DNA from: Bacillota bacterium
GTDB lineage: Bacteria; Bacillota; DTU030
Length of the DNA stretch: 5,785 bases
Direction: 5' to 3'
Assembly: GCA_012841005.1 (NCBI GenBank)
Contig: DUVO01000150.1
Coordinates: 1 to 5,785 of the forward strand
Shown here: piece by piece, positions 1 through 5,785 of the stretch
How positions within the stretch are numbered: position 1 is the first letter of the stretch
How the letters are laid out: each line of letters starts with the position of its first letter
Translations under genes and position numbers: made by a program
The notes under the pieces: generated by a model
Database searches by the model: none
What the model was told of the DNA's origin: nothing
The model's input: the letters and a program-made list of their open reading frames with translations, nothing else

Positions 1-2575
1 CACTCTTGGCATCGGCCGGGTACTGGATGGGGGTAAATTCAAAAATATCCCTGTCGGAAGGAATAATCATCAAACCGCCGGGATGCTGTCCCGTGGTTCT
101 TTTGATTCCTGTACAAGCCTTCACCAGGCGATCTATTTCCACACTGCGTCGTTTTATCCCCTTCTCGGTAAAATAGCCCTTGACAAACCCATAGGCGGTA
201 CGGTCAGCGACGGTGGAAATAGTGCCGGCTCTAAATACCTTGTCCGAACCGAATAGCTCCTCGGCATAATGATGGATAAACGGCTGGTAATCACCGGAAA
301 AGTTCAAATCGATATCGGGCACCTTATCCCCTTCAAAGCCCATGAACACCTCGAAGGGAATATTATGACCATCCCGCAGCAGCCCACTCCCGCAATGGGG
401 ACATTCCTTGGCAGGGAGGTCAAAACCACAGCCAACACTACCATCGGTAATAAAGCTGCTATAATGACATTGCGGGCACCGGTAGTGGGGGGGCAGGGGA
501 TTAACCTCGGTGATTCCACACATGGTTGCCGTGAAGGAAGAACCAACAGAGCCCCGGGAACCGACAAGATAACCGTCGGACAAGGATTTATGGACTAATT
601 TGTGGGCAATCAGGTATATGACGGCAAAGCCATTGCCAATAATAGCCGCCAGTTCCCTCTCCAGCCTCTCGGCAACGAGCTGAGGCAGTGGATCCCCATA
701 GAGCTCTTGTGCCCTGGCAAAGGCCATGGAACGGATTTGCTCCTCGGCTCCCGGAATTTTTGGTGCATGGAGTCCATCGGGAACCGGCTTGACTTCACCA
801 ATGAGGGCAGCAATCCTCTGGGGGTTTTCCACTACCACCTCCCGGGCCGCAGCTTCACCCAGGTGGCTGAATTCCCCCAGCATTTCCCCGGTGGTCTTAA
901 GATAAAGGGGGGGTTGGTGGTCGGCATCATCAAAACCCTGTGCCGCGAGGAGGATACGGCGGACCTGGGCATCTTCCAGTTCTAAAAAATGAACATCACC
1001 GGTGGCAACAACGGGAAGGCCTAATTTCTTCCCCAGGGCGTACAGTTCCCCATTCATGGTCAGGAGGCCTTCCCGGTTGATCTTGCCCTCCCTGATCAGG
1101 AAGGCATTATTGACCCAGGGCTGGATTTCAATATAATCATAGAACCTGGCGATTTTTGCCAACTCTTTCCCCCTGATACCCTGCAAGTAAGCCTGGACCA
1201 GTTCACCTGCCTCACAGGCAGAACCGACCAGAATGTTTTCCCGACAGGAAACTAAAGCCTCCCGGGGAATACGGGGCACACGATAAAAATGTTCCAGATG
1301 GGACAAGGATACTAAGCGATAAAGATCCTGCAATCCCTTTTGATTCTTGGCCAAAAGAATAATATGGAAGGCCTTCCCCCGTTCCTGTCCTTTATTTACC
1401 AGGTAACCCTCGACACCGTATAATACCTTAATCCCATGTCTCTTACCGAGGGTATAAGCTTCAGGAAAGGCCTGAATTACCCCATGGTCAGTAATAGCCA
1501 CCGCCTTATGCCCCCACCGATTAAGGGTGGCAAATAATTCATCGAGGCGGACAGTAGCATCAAGGGCACTCATCTGGGTATGGAGATGCAGCTCTACCCT
1601 CTTCTCCCCTTCCATTTCCATCCGCCTCCTGGCCGGTACGAGGGTTATGTCCCTGGCCCATAAAACTGCCTCGCCCGAATACCGATCTTCTTCAAGAGAA
1701 CCCTTCACCAACAGCCAGGCATCCCTTCGCTGGCAGGCTTGTTCTATAGTTTTTCCCTTATCGGAATGACAGAACATCTTAACAGCAACCGAATCAGTCC
1801 GGTCACTGATTACCAGGATGCAAAGCAACCTGTCCGCCTTTATTTTCCTGCACTCCCACTCAATTACTTCCCCGGCAACAACATAATCACCCATAGTATC
1901 TGTTATCTGCTCCAAGGGAAGTGGTTCGTCGGCGATGGGTTTTCCCAACAAAACCACCGGCAATTTTTCCTGTTCCCTGCCTCCCTCCCGCAGTAGATCA
2001 GCTAGGTACCTTCTGTCTTCCTCTTCCCTTTTTTCCTTAACCGCCAACCATTTGTCTTCCCATTCTAGATCGGCGGCTTTTAGTTTAACCAAAAGCTTTC
2101 TACCAAATAAACAAAAGAAAAAGTTCTCTATTTGCCTCAGTTTCTGTTGCAGCAATTCCACAAGAAAGGTGGACGGAACAGCAATGCAAATACAATCATT
2201 TCCTTCCATCTGATAAGAAATAGCATCCTCAAAGCCTTGCAGGAAGGGGAATTCATCCCTCAGGCCTTGACAGATCAGGGGCCACTGTTCCTTTATGCTT
2301 TCCTGCCAGGACCCCTGGACTTTGGGAACCATGACAGTCCTGAACTCTGCCTGGAAGGGAAAATGCTGGGCCAAAGCCTCTGCCAGGATTTTCAGCCACT
2401 GGCCCTTAAGGCCGGCGTCGGCAGTAAAATATAGGCAAACCTGATTCGTCCTGGCATATACCTCGACCCGCAGGAGGTTCTGGCGCAAAATTTCCTGTGC
2501 CTCCCGGGGGAGGGACAATGTCGCCAATAATCTAGAATAGGGAGTTTCCCCTTCCTTTCTAACCGGTGCCGTCAT
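1..2575 (-). CDS. polC: DNA polymerase III alpha subunit, PolC type, lacking the inserted exonuclease domain (3' end outside window)
   Basis: This is the replicative DNA polymerase of low-GC Gram-positive bacteria. I translated 858 uninterrupted codons from ATG at 2575. Visible domains in order are: N-terminal region (about 1-225), OB fold (about 229-315), PHP segment 1 (HLHT at 330-333, TDHG at 362-365, YGVEG at 386-390), PHP segment 2 (HIILLAKN from 404, GSAC ending at C454, GDVH at 526-529), polymerase region with a zinc knuckle (C700xxC703, C725xxC728), and the palm motif PDIDLNF at 753-759 with catalytic Asp754 and Asp756. The third catalytic Asp should lie a few dozen residues past the window edge. 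The usual 3'-5' exonuclease insertion (FDxETTG, HNASFD and YDTEA motifs in B. subtilis) is absent: residues 394-403 join the two PHP halves directly. With the family's usual C-terminus the protein would be roughly 1230-1250 residues instead of about 1430. The start is fixed by AAGGGAGGA five bases upstream. It lies 19 bases after the mgtC stop, so co-transcription is likely. PolC identity is very secure; loss of proofreading is inferred. Confidence 0.97.
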   Translation of the reverse strand, partial: MTAPVRKEGETPYSRLLATLSLPREAQEILRQNLLRVEVYARTNQVCLYFTADAGLKGQWLKILAEALAQHFPFQAEFRTVMVPKVQGSWQESIKEQWPLICQGLRDEFPFLQGFEDAISYQMEGNDCICIAVPSTFLVELLQQKLRQIENFFFCLFGRKLLVKLKAADLEWEDKWLAVKEKREEEDRRYLADLLREGGREQEKLPVVLLGKPIADEPLPLEQITDTMGDYVVAGEVIEWECRKIKADRLLCILVISDRTDSVAVKMFCHSDKGKTIEQACQRRDAWLLVKGSLEEDRYSGEAVLWARDITLVPARRRMEMEGEKRVELHLHTQMSALDATVRLDELFATLNRWGHKAVAITDHGVIQAFPEAYTLGKRHGIKVLYGVEGYLVNKGQERGKAFHIILLAKNQKGLQDLYRLVSLSHLEHFYRVPRIPREALVSCRENILVGSACEAGELVQAYLQGIRGKELAKIARFYDYIEIQPWVNNAFLIREGKINREGLLTMNGELYALGKKLGLPVVATGDVHFLELEDAQVRRILLAAQGFDDADHQPPLYLKTTGEMLGEFSHLGEAAAREVVVENPQRIAALIGEVKPVPDGLHAPKIPGAEEQIRSMAFARAQELYGDPLPQLVAERLERELAAIIGNGFAVIYLIAHKLVHKSLSDGYLVGSRGSVGSSFTATMCGITEVNPLPPHYRCPQCHYSSFITDGSVGCGFDLPAKECPHCGSGLLRDGHNIPFEVFMGFEGDKVPDIDLNFSGDYQPFIHHYAEELFGSDKVFRAGTISTVADRTAYGFVKGYFTEKGIKRRSVEIDRLVKACTGIKRTTGQHPGGLMIIPSDRDIFEFTPIQYPADAKS

Positions 2576-2580
2576 GTAAT

Positions 2581-2588
2581 TCCTCCCT
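2581..2588 (-). promoter_or_regulatory. Shine-Dalgarno of polC
   Basis: Read on the minus strand this is AGGGAGGA, followed by five bases and the ATG at 2575. It is a near-consensus ribosome binding site and fixes the polC start. It lies wholly within the 19-base gap after the mgtC stop codon, so polC has its own strong initiation signal even if co-transcribed with mgtC. Confidence 0.85.
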
Positions 2589-2594
2589 TGATCT

Positions 2595-3245
2595 TCATAA
2601 ATCCTGAATGCTATAAACCCCCTCGACAGCCATTAATCTGGAGGTTATGTCAGCTTGAGCGCCATGAGGCGGGAGCTGTACGGCCATCTCCACCAAAACC
2701 GTCCCTTTATCGGGGACCTGTTTGAGTTCGACACTGCGGATATGTACATTCATCTGTCCCAGAACAGTTCCCAGTCTACCCAACTGACCGGGACGGTCCA
2801 CGATCTCCACCAGAAAAGCATGGTAACGGGAACTGCCCAGAAGGGCTTTTTCCAGCCTTCCCAGGCCCACCAAAGTTAAAACAACCAAAACACTAGCCAC
2901 AGCAGAGGCAAGATATAATCCCGAACCCACAGCCAAACCGATACCTGCCACCACCCATAGGGAAGCAGCCGTTGTCAATCCCCGTACGGAACTTCCTTCC
3001 CGCAAAATAGTACCTGCCCCTAAAAAACCAATGCCGCTGATTACCTGGGCGGCAATTCGCGCCGGATCACCACCGGTGACAGAAATGGAAACCTGCATGA
3101 TTAAAGCTGCCCCCAGAGAGACAAGGGTGTGGGTGCGCAGCCCGGCAGGACGATTCAAGCTTTCCCGTTCCAAGCCAATAATGCCACCAAGAAGGGCAGC
3201 AAGAAGAAGGCGGCACAATACAATTAAGTGTTCCCCTGACAACAC
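2595..3245 (-). CDS. MgtC/SapB family membrane protein with C-terminal ACT domain
   Basis: A 216-residue predicted inner-membrane protein. The N-terminal part (about 6-129) is the MgtC/SapB module: about five hydrophobic segments near 6-25, 39-57, 62-81, 90-108 and 110-129, with family signatures LGGIIGLERE (19-28), PAGLRTHTLVSLGAAL (33-48), ISGIGFLGAGTIL (69-81) and VRGLTTAASLWVVAGIGLAVG (87-107). Residues 142-216 form an ACT-like regulatory domain, recognisable by DRPGQLGRLG (150-159) and the following helix and strands. Founding members support growth at low magnesium and inside macrophages in Salmonella; most homologues in free-living bacteria have no assigned substrate, so transport of magnesium should not be assumed. 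The start is GTG at 3245 with GGGGTG five bases upstream; the frame is open further upstream, but that part has no family similarity. The gene ends 19 bases before polC. Family assignment is secure; function is unknown. Confidence 0.93.
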   Translation of the reverse strand: MLSGEHLIVLCRLLLAALLGGIIGLERESLNRPAGLRTHTLVSLGAALIMQVSISVTGGDPARIAAQVISGIGFLGAGTILREGSSVRGLTTAASLWVVAGIGLAVGSGLYLASAVASVLVVLTLVGLGRLEKALLGSSRYHAFLVEIVDRPGQLGRLGTVLGQMNVHIRSVELKQVPDKGTVLVEMAVQLPPHGAQADITSRLMAVEGVYSIQDL

Positions 3246-3250
3246 TTCAT

Positions 3251-3265
3251 CACCCCACTCCCTCC
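3251..3265 (-). promoter_or_regulatory. Purine-rich ribosome binding region deciding the GTG start of mgtC
   Basis: On the minus strand this reads GGAGGGAGTGGGGTG, followed by five bases and GTG at 3245. Two Shine-Dalgarno-like cores are available: GGGGTG at good spacing and GGAGGGAG about 12 bases from the start. The reading frame stays open upstream to the preceding gene's stop, so this signal together with the start of family similarity is what places the start at 3245. An ATG at 3250 is in a different frame. Confidence 0.55.
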
Positions 3266-3359
3266 ACCCTTTCCCAATTGCCTGCCCTGGGGGGCATTTT
3301 ACTCGGGCTGCTGGTATGGGTTGTTGCCGCAGCTTATCTCTTGAAAACCAAAGAACGGC

Positions 3360-3389
3360 AACCGGTCTCCCGGCAAAACGAGACCGATT
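3360..3389 (-). repeat. Inverted repeat / RNA hairpin in the leader of mgtC-polC
   Basis: Arms at 3360-3369 and 3380-3389 flank a ten-base loop. Minus-strand RNA gives AAUCGGUCUC paired with GAGACCGGUU: ten pairs, including one G-U wobble. The plus-strand version has a C-A mismatch at the same place, so the structure favours transcription in the direction of the flanking genes. There is no T-run after the stem on the minus strand, so it is not a canonical intrinsic terminator. It could be a processing site, an attenuator part or a protein-binding palindrome. The rest of the 3246-3425 gap shows no convincing promoter. Confidence 0.45.
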
Positions 3390-3425
3390 GAAATAACAAA
3401 AAAAGGGAATAAAGGAGAAATAGCT

Positions 3426-4055
3426 TCAACCAATTTTGACACTCTTGACAATTTCCCAATACATTTTTAGCCGAGCACAAAAACCCCGGACAAAACCCAG
3501 CTTTTCTTCTTTCATCACATGGGTTAGATCAGGTAGGACTACCCCTTTTACCCTAATGCCACTGTTTTCCGCATATCTTGTCAAAGCAACCTCTACTCCG
3601 TACCGGGTTGCATCCATTTGATCTATTCCATTCAAAACACTTTTTTTAACCGCCCGCTGTCCCGATAAAAAGGGGGCAACCTTCTGGGCAAAATCTGTGG
3701 CCAACCTGCCGTTACCAAATATCCCCACTGTCATATCCGCCTGGTCGAAAAGAACCGGTTCCAAGAGGGCAGTGACGTGTTCCTCCTGTAAGCCGATGAG
3801 ATCGGCATCTAAAAATAAGTAGATATCACCCTTTGAATAATCACAACCAATCTTCATTGCTCCCCCTTTTCCAATGTTTTGGGGAAGGGCGATGACAGTA
3901 ACATCGTATTGCAAGGCTACGTCAACCGTGTCATCCTCTGAACCATCACTGACCACAATAACCTCATCAACCTGTGGTACCCGCTGCAATACATCCAGGA
4001 CATTGCCAATGCGCATTCCCTCATTATACGCCGGGATAATAGCTGCTACTTTCAT
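3426..4055 (-). CDS. Family 2 glycosyltransferase (GT-A fold), acceptor unknown
   Basis: A predicted soluble 209-residue nucleotide-sugar-dependent glycosyltransferase. GT2 hallmarks in order: the N-terminal strand and nucleotide-binding segment VAAIIPAYNEG (3-13), VIVVSDGSEDDT (32-43), NIGKGGAMKIG (60-70), the metal-binding DxD-type motif LDAD (82-85), and a C-terminal half with GQRAVKKS and TRYGVEVALTRYAE resembling the acceptor/catalytic side of dolichol-phosphate-mannose-synthase-like and glucosyl-3-phosphoglycerate-synthase-like enzymes. There is no membrane segment. The frame is open to GTG at 4106, but the 17 extra residues are unlike the family, while ATG at 4055 begins the canonical MKVAAIIPAYNE and has a G-run six bases upstream, so I prefer 4055. 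It lies downstream of proS and upstream of mgtC, all co-oriented. The donor sugar and acceptor cannot be read from the sequence; a compatible-solute or lipid-linked sugar role is only a guess. Confidence 0.9.
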   Translation of the reverse strand: MKVAAIIPAYNEGMRIGNVLDVLQRVPQVDEVIVVSDGSEDDTVDVALQYDVTVIALPQNIGKGGAMKIGCDYSKGDIYLFLDADLIGLQEEHVTALLEPVLFDQADMTVGIFGNGRLATDFAQKVAPFLSGQRAVKKSVLNGIDQMDATRYGVEVALTRYAENSGIRVKGVVLPDLTHVMKEEKLGFVRGFCARLKMYWEIVKSVKIG

Positions 4056-4061
4056 TGGGTT

Positions 4062-4068
4062 CCCCCCC
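4062..4068 (-). promoter_or_regulatory. G-run ribosome binding site supporting the internal ATG of the glycosyltransferase
   Basis: Seven consecutive G residues on the minus strand end six bases before ATG 4055. This is a weak, non-consensus Shine-Dalgarno, but with the family's normal N-terminus starting at this ATG it favours 4055 over the GTG at 4106. A better Shine-Dalgarno, AAGGGAG at 4106-4112, overlaps the GTG and so cannot serve it; it would instead serve an out-of-frame ATG at 4099. Confidence 0.4.
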
Positions 4069-4126
4069 AAACTAATGCCCTCCATGGCATAAAGGACATA
4101 AGGCACTCCCTTGTATATTATTCCCC

Positions 4127-4149
4127 AAAGAGGAGAATAATTCCTCCCC
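4127..4149 (-). other. Weak hairpin immediately after the proS stop
   Basis: Minus-strand GGGGAGGA (4149-4142) can pair with TCCTCTTT (4134-4127) across a seven-base loop: five Watson-Crick and three G-U pairs, followed by GGGG, not a T-run. It begins in the proS stop codon. It may slow or process the transcript, but it is too weak to call a terminator; readthrough into the glycosyltransferase is plausible. Confidence 0.2.
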
Positions 4150-5785
4150 TAATCCGGGACCCCCTTTCCCATTTCCGCCTTGATCAGTTCCTGAACTGTT
4201 GTCACAACATTCTCGGTTTCTACCAGTATTACTTCACCGGTGCGCCGTTTTTTGATCTCTACCTTGCCTTCCTTGAGGGAGCGGGAACCTATTGTGATCC
4301 GCAGGGGAAAACCAATTAAGTCAGCATCATTAAATTTGACCCCTGCCCTTTCGTCCCGGTCATCCAGAACCACCTCGATCCCAAACCCTTGCATGGTATT
4401 ATACAGCTTCTCAGCCAATTCCATCTGTTCCTTGATTCTGCTATTGACCGGAACCACCACAACCTGGTAAGGAGCTATAGGCATAGGCCAGATAATTCCC
4501 TTTTCATCATGGTTCTGTTCAATGGCAGCGGCCATGGTCCGGGGAATACCGATTCCATAACAACCCATAACAAAGGGTTTTTTATTGCCCTTTTCATCGA
4601 GGAAGGTCGCCCCCATGGCCTCACTGTACTTTGTCCCCAGTTTGAAAATATGGCCTACCTCAATTCCCCTGGTAGTCTTGAGTGCATTACCACAGCGGCT
4701 GCACCTATCGCCGGCCACCACTTTACGGATATCAGTAACCTCAGTAAGGACAAAATCCCGCCCCGGATTGACGTTTATCCAATGGGAATCTGCTCTGTTG
4801 GCGCCACAGACTCCGTTGACAATATAAGGTACTTCCCCATCGGCAATAATCCGTACCCCTTTCAGACCCACCGGACCGGCAAATCCCACCGGGGCACCGG
4901 TAATCTCCTGGACGGTATCGGCATCGGCCAGGGCCAGGTGCAGGCAGCCGAGATAATTCTGTAGCTTAATTTCATTTACTTCCCGGTCTCCCCGCAGTAA
5001 AACAGCCACCGGGTAGTATTCTTCTTTATCAATTGCCAGGTAAATCAAGGTCTTTATTAATCGTTTTGGATCTACAGTTAAAAAGGCAGCTACGTCGGAT
5101 ATAGAAGTAACACCAGGCGTGTCTACCAGTTCCAGTTCTCGCCGGGGCTCCGATGTACTATCTTCCAAATCCCCTGCGGCCACAGCCCTTTCTACATTGG
5201 CTGCATAATCACATTTGTCACAATAGGCAATTTCACTCTCACCCGTCTCCGCAATAACCACAAATTCATGGGAATCGCTGCCACCAATTGCACCTGAGTC
5301 TGCTTCCACCACCCGAAACTCAAGGTCACACCGGCGAAAGATCGCACTATAGGCATAATACATTTTCTGGTAACTAACGGCAAGCCCCTCTTCGTCCTTA
5401 TCAAAGCTGTAGAGGTCTTTCATGGTAAATTCCCGCCCGCGGATCAGGCCAAAGCGAGGGCGGATCTCATCCCGGCATTTTGTTTGGATCTGGTAGAGGA
5501 GAAGGGGAAGTTGACGGTATGAACTCACTTCCCGCCGGACCAGATCGGTAATAACCTCCTCGTGGGTTGGTCCGAGACAATAATCACGCCCATGGCGGTC
5601 CTGCAACCGGAACAACTCCTTACCATAGACATCCCAGCGGCCGGACTCTTCCCACAGCTCAGCCGGTTGCAGGGTCGGCATTAAAAGCTCCTGCCCTCCC
5701 TGTTTATCCATTTCTTCCCTGACAATCCCTTCGATTTTCTGTAATACCCTTTGGGCCAGGGGTAGGTAAGAATATATCCCCGCTG
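4149..5785 (-). CDS. proS: Prolyl-tRNA synthetase, bacterial type with editing domain (5' end outside window)
   Basis: Cytoplasmic class II aminoacyl-tRNA synthetase that charges tRNA-Pro with proline. There are 544 visible complete codons ending at TAG 4149; by comparison with E. coli ProS about 36 N-terminal residues lie beyond the window. The frame continues upstream of the ATG at 5711 with [14 protein letters not shown], a conserved ProS segment, so 5711 is not the start. Numbering from the first complete visible codon: LGPTHEE at 70-76, motif 2 around [16 protein letters not shown] (104-119), a YbaK-like misacylated-tRNA editing insertion at about 219-344 with the conserved Lys in LIKTL (K244) and [21 protein letters not shown], motif 3 GCYGIGIPR (407-415), and an anticodon-binding domain from about 438 to the end. 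Two CxxC pairs (188-191 and 361-364) flank the editing insertion and could bind zinc. Everything looks intact. Any T-box leader or promoter would be outside the window. Confidence 0.98.
   Translation of the reverse strand, partial: AGIYSYLPLAQRVLQKIEGIVREEMDKQGGQELLMPTLQPAELWEESGRWDVYGKELFRLQDRHGRDYCLGPTHEEVITDLVRREVSSYRQLPLLLYQIQTKCRDEIRPRFGLIRGREFTMKDLYSFDKDEEGLAVSYQKMYYAYSAIFRRCDLEFRVVEADSGAIGGSDSHEFVVIAETGESEIAYCDKCDYAANVERAVAAGDLEDSTSEPRRELELVDTPGVTSISDVAAFLTVDPKRLIKTLIYLAIDKEEYYPVAVLLRGDREVNEIKLQNYLGCLHLALADADTVQEITGAPVGFAGPVGLKGVRIIADGEVPYIVNGVCGANRADSHWINVNPGRDFVLTEVTDIRKVVAGDRCSRCGNALKTTRGIEVGHIFKLGTKYSEAMGATFLDEKGNKKPFVMGCYGIGIPRTMAAAIEQNHDEKGIIWPMPIAPYQVVVVPVNSRIKEQMELAEKLYNTMQGFGIEVVLDDRDERAGVKFNDADLIGFPLRITIGSRSLKEGKVEIKKRRTGEVILVETENVVTTVQELIKAEMGKGVPD

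Noticed and set aside
269..985. Plus-strand open frames of 109 and 127 codons over 269-985
   Set aside because: They lie opposite the strongly conserved polymerase and PHP region of polC, and their translations show no recognisable domain. They are antisense shadows.
1367..1405. Frameshift or sequencing deletion as the cause of the missing PolC exonuclease
   Set aside because: The frame is intact on both sides, the junction falls at the natural domain boundary and both PHP halves are well conserved. Only reads or relatives could exclude an exact in-frame artefact.
1527..2434. Four overlapping plus-strand open frames of 80-100 codons
   Set aside because: All are antisense to the polC N-terminal, OB and PHP regions, overlap one another in different frames and lack family features.
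3031..3396. Plus-strand 121-codon ORF across mgtC and the intergenic gap
   Set aside because: Most of it is antisense to the conserved MgtC transmembrane core; the Arg/Pro/Ser-rich translation looks like a complement artefact.
3399..3425. Intrinsic terminator after the glycosyltransferase, suggested by a run of seven T on the minus strand
   Set aside because: No stable GC-rich stem directly precedes the T-run; the nearby hairpin (3360-3389) lies after the T-run in transcription order, so the geometry is wrong.
4107..4148. Promoter between proS and the glycosyltransferase (AATAATATAC resembling a -10 box)
   Set aside because: No -35-like hexamer occurs at suitable spacing, and AT-rich bases in a short gap make a chance match likely.
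4389..4964. Plus-strand 191-codon ORF
   Set aside because: It is the complement of the proS editing and catalytic regions, which are conserved and continuous on the minus strand.
5192..5404. Minus-strand 70-codon ORF inside proS
   Set aside because: It is a second frame of the same strand within intact proS, with no start signal or recognisable domain.

Overview
The window reads as chromosomal DNA from a Clostridia-type Firmicute of intermediate GC. The main reason is a PolC-type replicative polymerase, essentially a Firmicutes-class enzyme, lying downstream of proS, an order known from many Firmicutes. No species can be named from the sequence. All four supported genes are on the minus strand, so transcription runs from high to low coordinates: proS (5' end cut off by the window), a short family 2 glycosyltransferase, an MgtC/SapB membrane protein, and polC (3' end cut off). 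I see no RNA gene, insertion sequence, CRISPR array or phage gene.

Layout in transcription order. Bases 5785-4149 encode prolyl-tRNA synthetase with its inserted editing domain. Bases 4055-3426 encode a soluble GT-A glycosyltransferase, better started at an internal ATG than at the upstream GTG. A 180-base gap (3246-3425) holds a ten-pair hairpin that is perfectly paired only in minus-strand RNA. Bases 3245-2595 encode an MgtC-like membrane protein with a C-terminal ACT domain. After a 19-base gap carrying a strong Shine-Dalgarno sequence, polC begins at 2575 and runs off the window at base 1.

The most notable observation concerns polC. In ordinary PolC a DnaQ-like 3'-5' exonuclease domain of roughly 180-200 residues is inserted in the PHP domain. 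Here the frame passes directly from the first PHP segment (ending near residue 394) to the second (from about residue 403) across a linker of about eight residues. No exonuclease motif is present in the 858 visible codons. The PHP domain keeps all nine residues expected of a metal-binding, potentially active PHP site. This suggests a proofreading-domain-less PolC whose PHP domain, or a separate exonuclease, may do the editing. That functional step is inference.

The genes do not form one obvious pathway. proS and polC are core information-processing genes, whereas the glycosyltransferase and MgtC genes are co-oriented insertions between two genes that are adjacent in, for example, Bacillus subtilis. 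The tight mgtC-polC spacing suggests they share a transcript.
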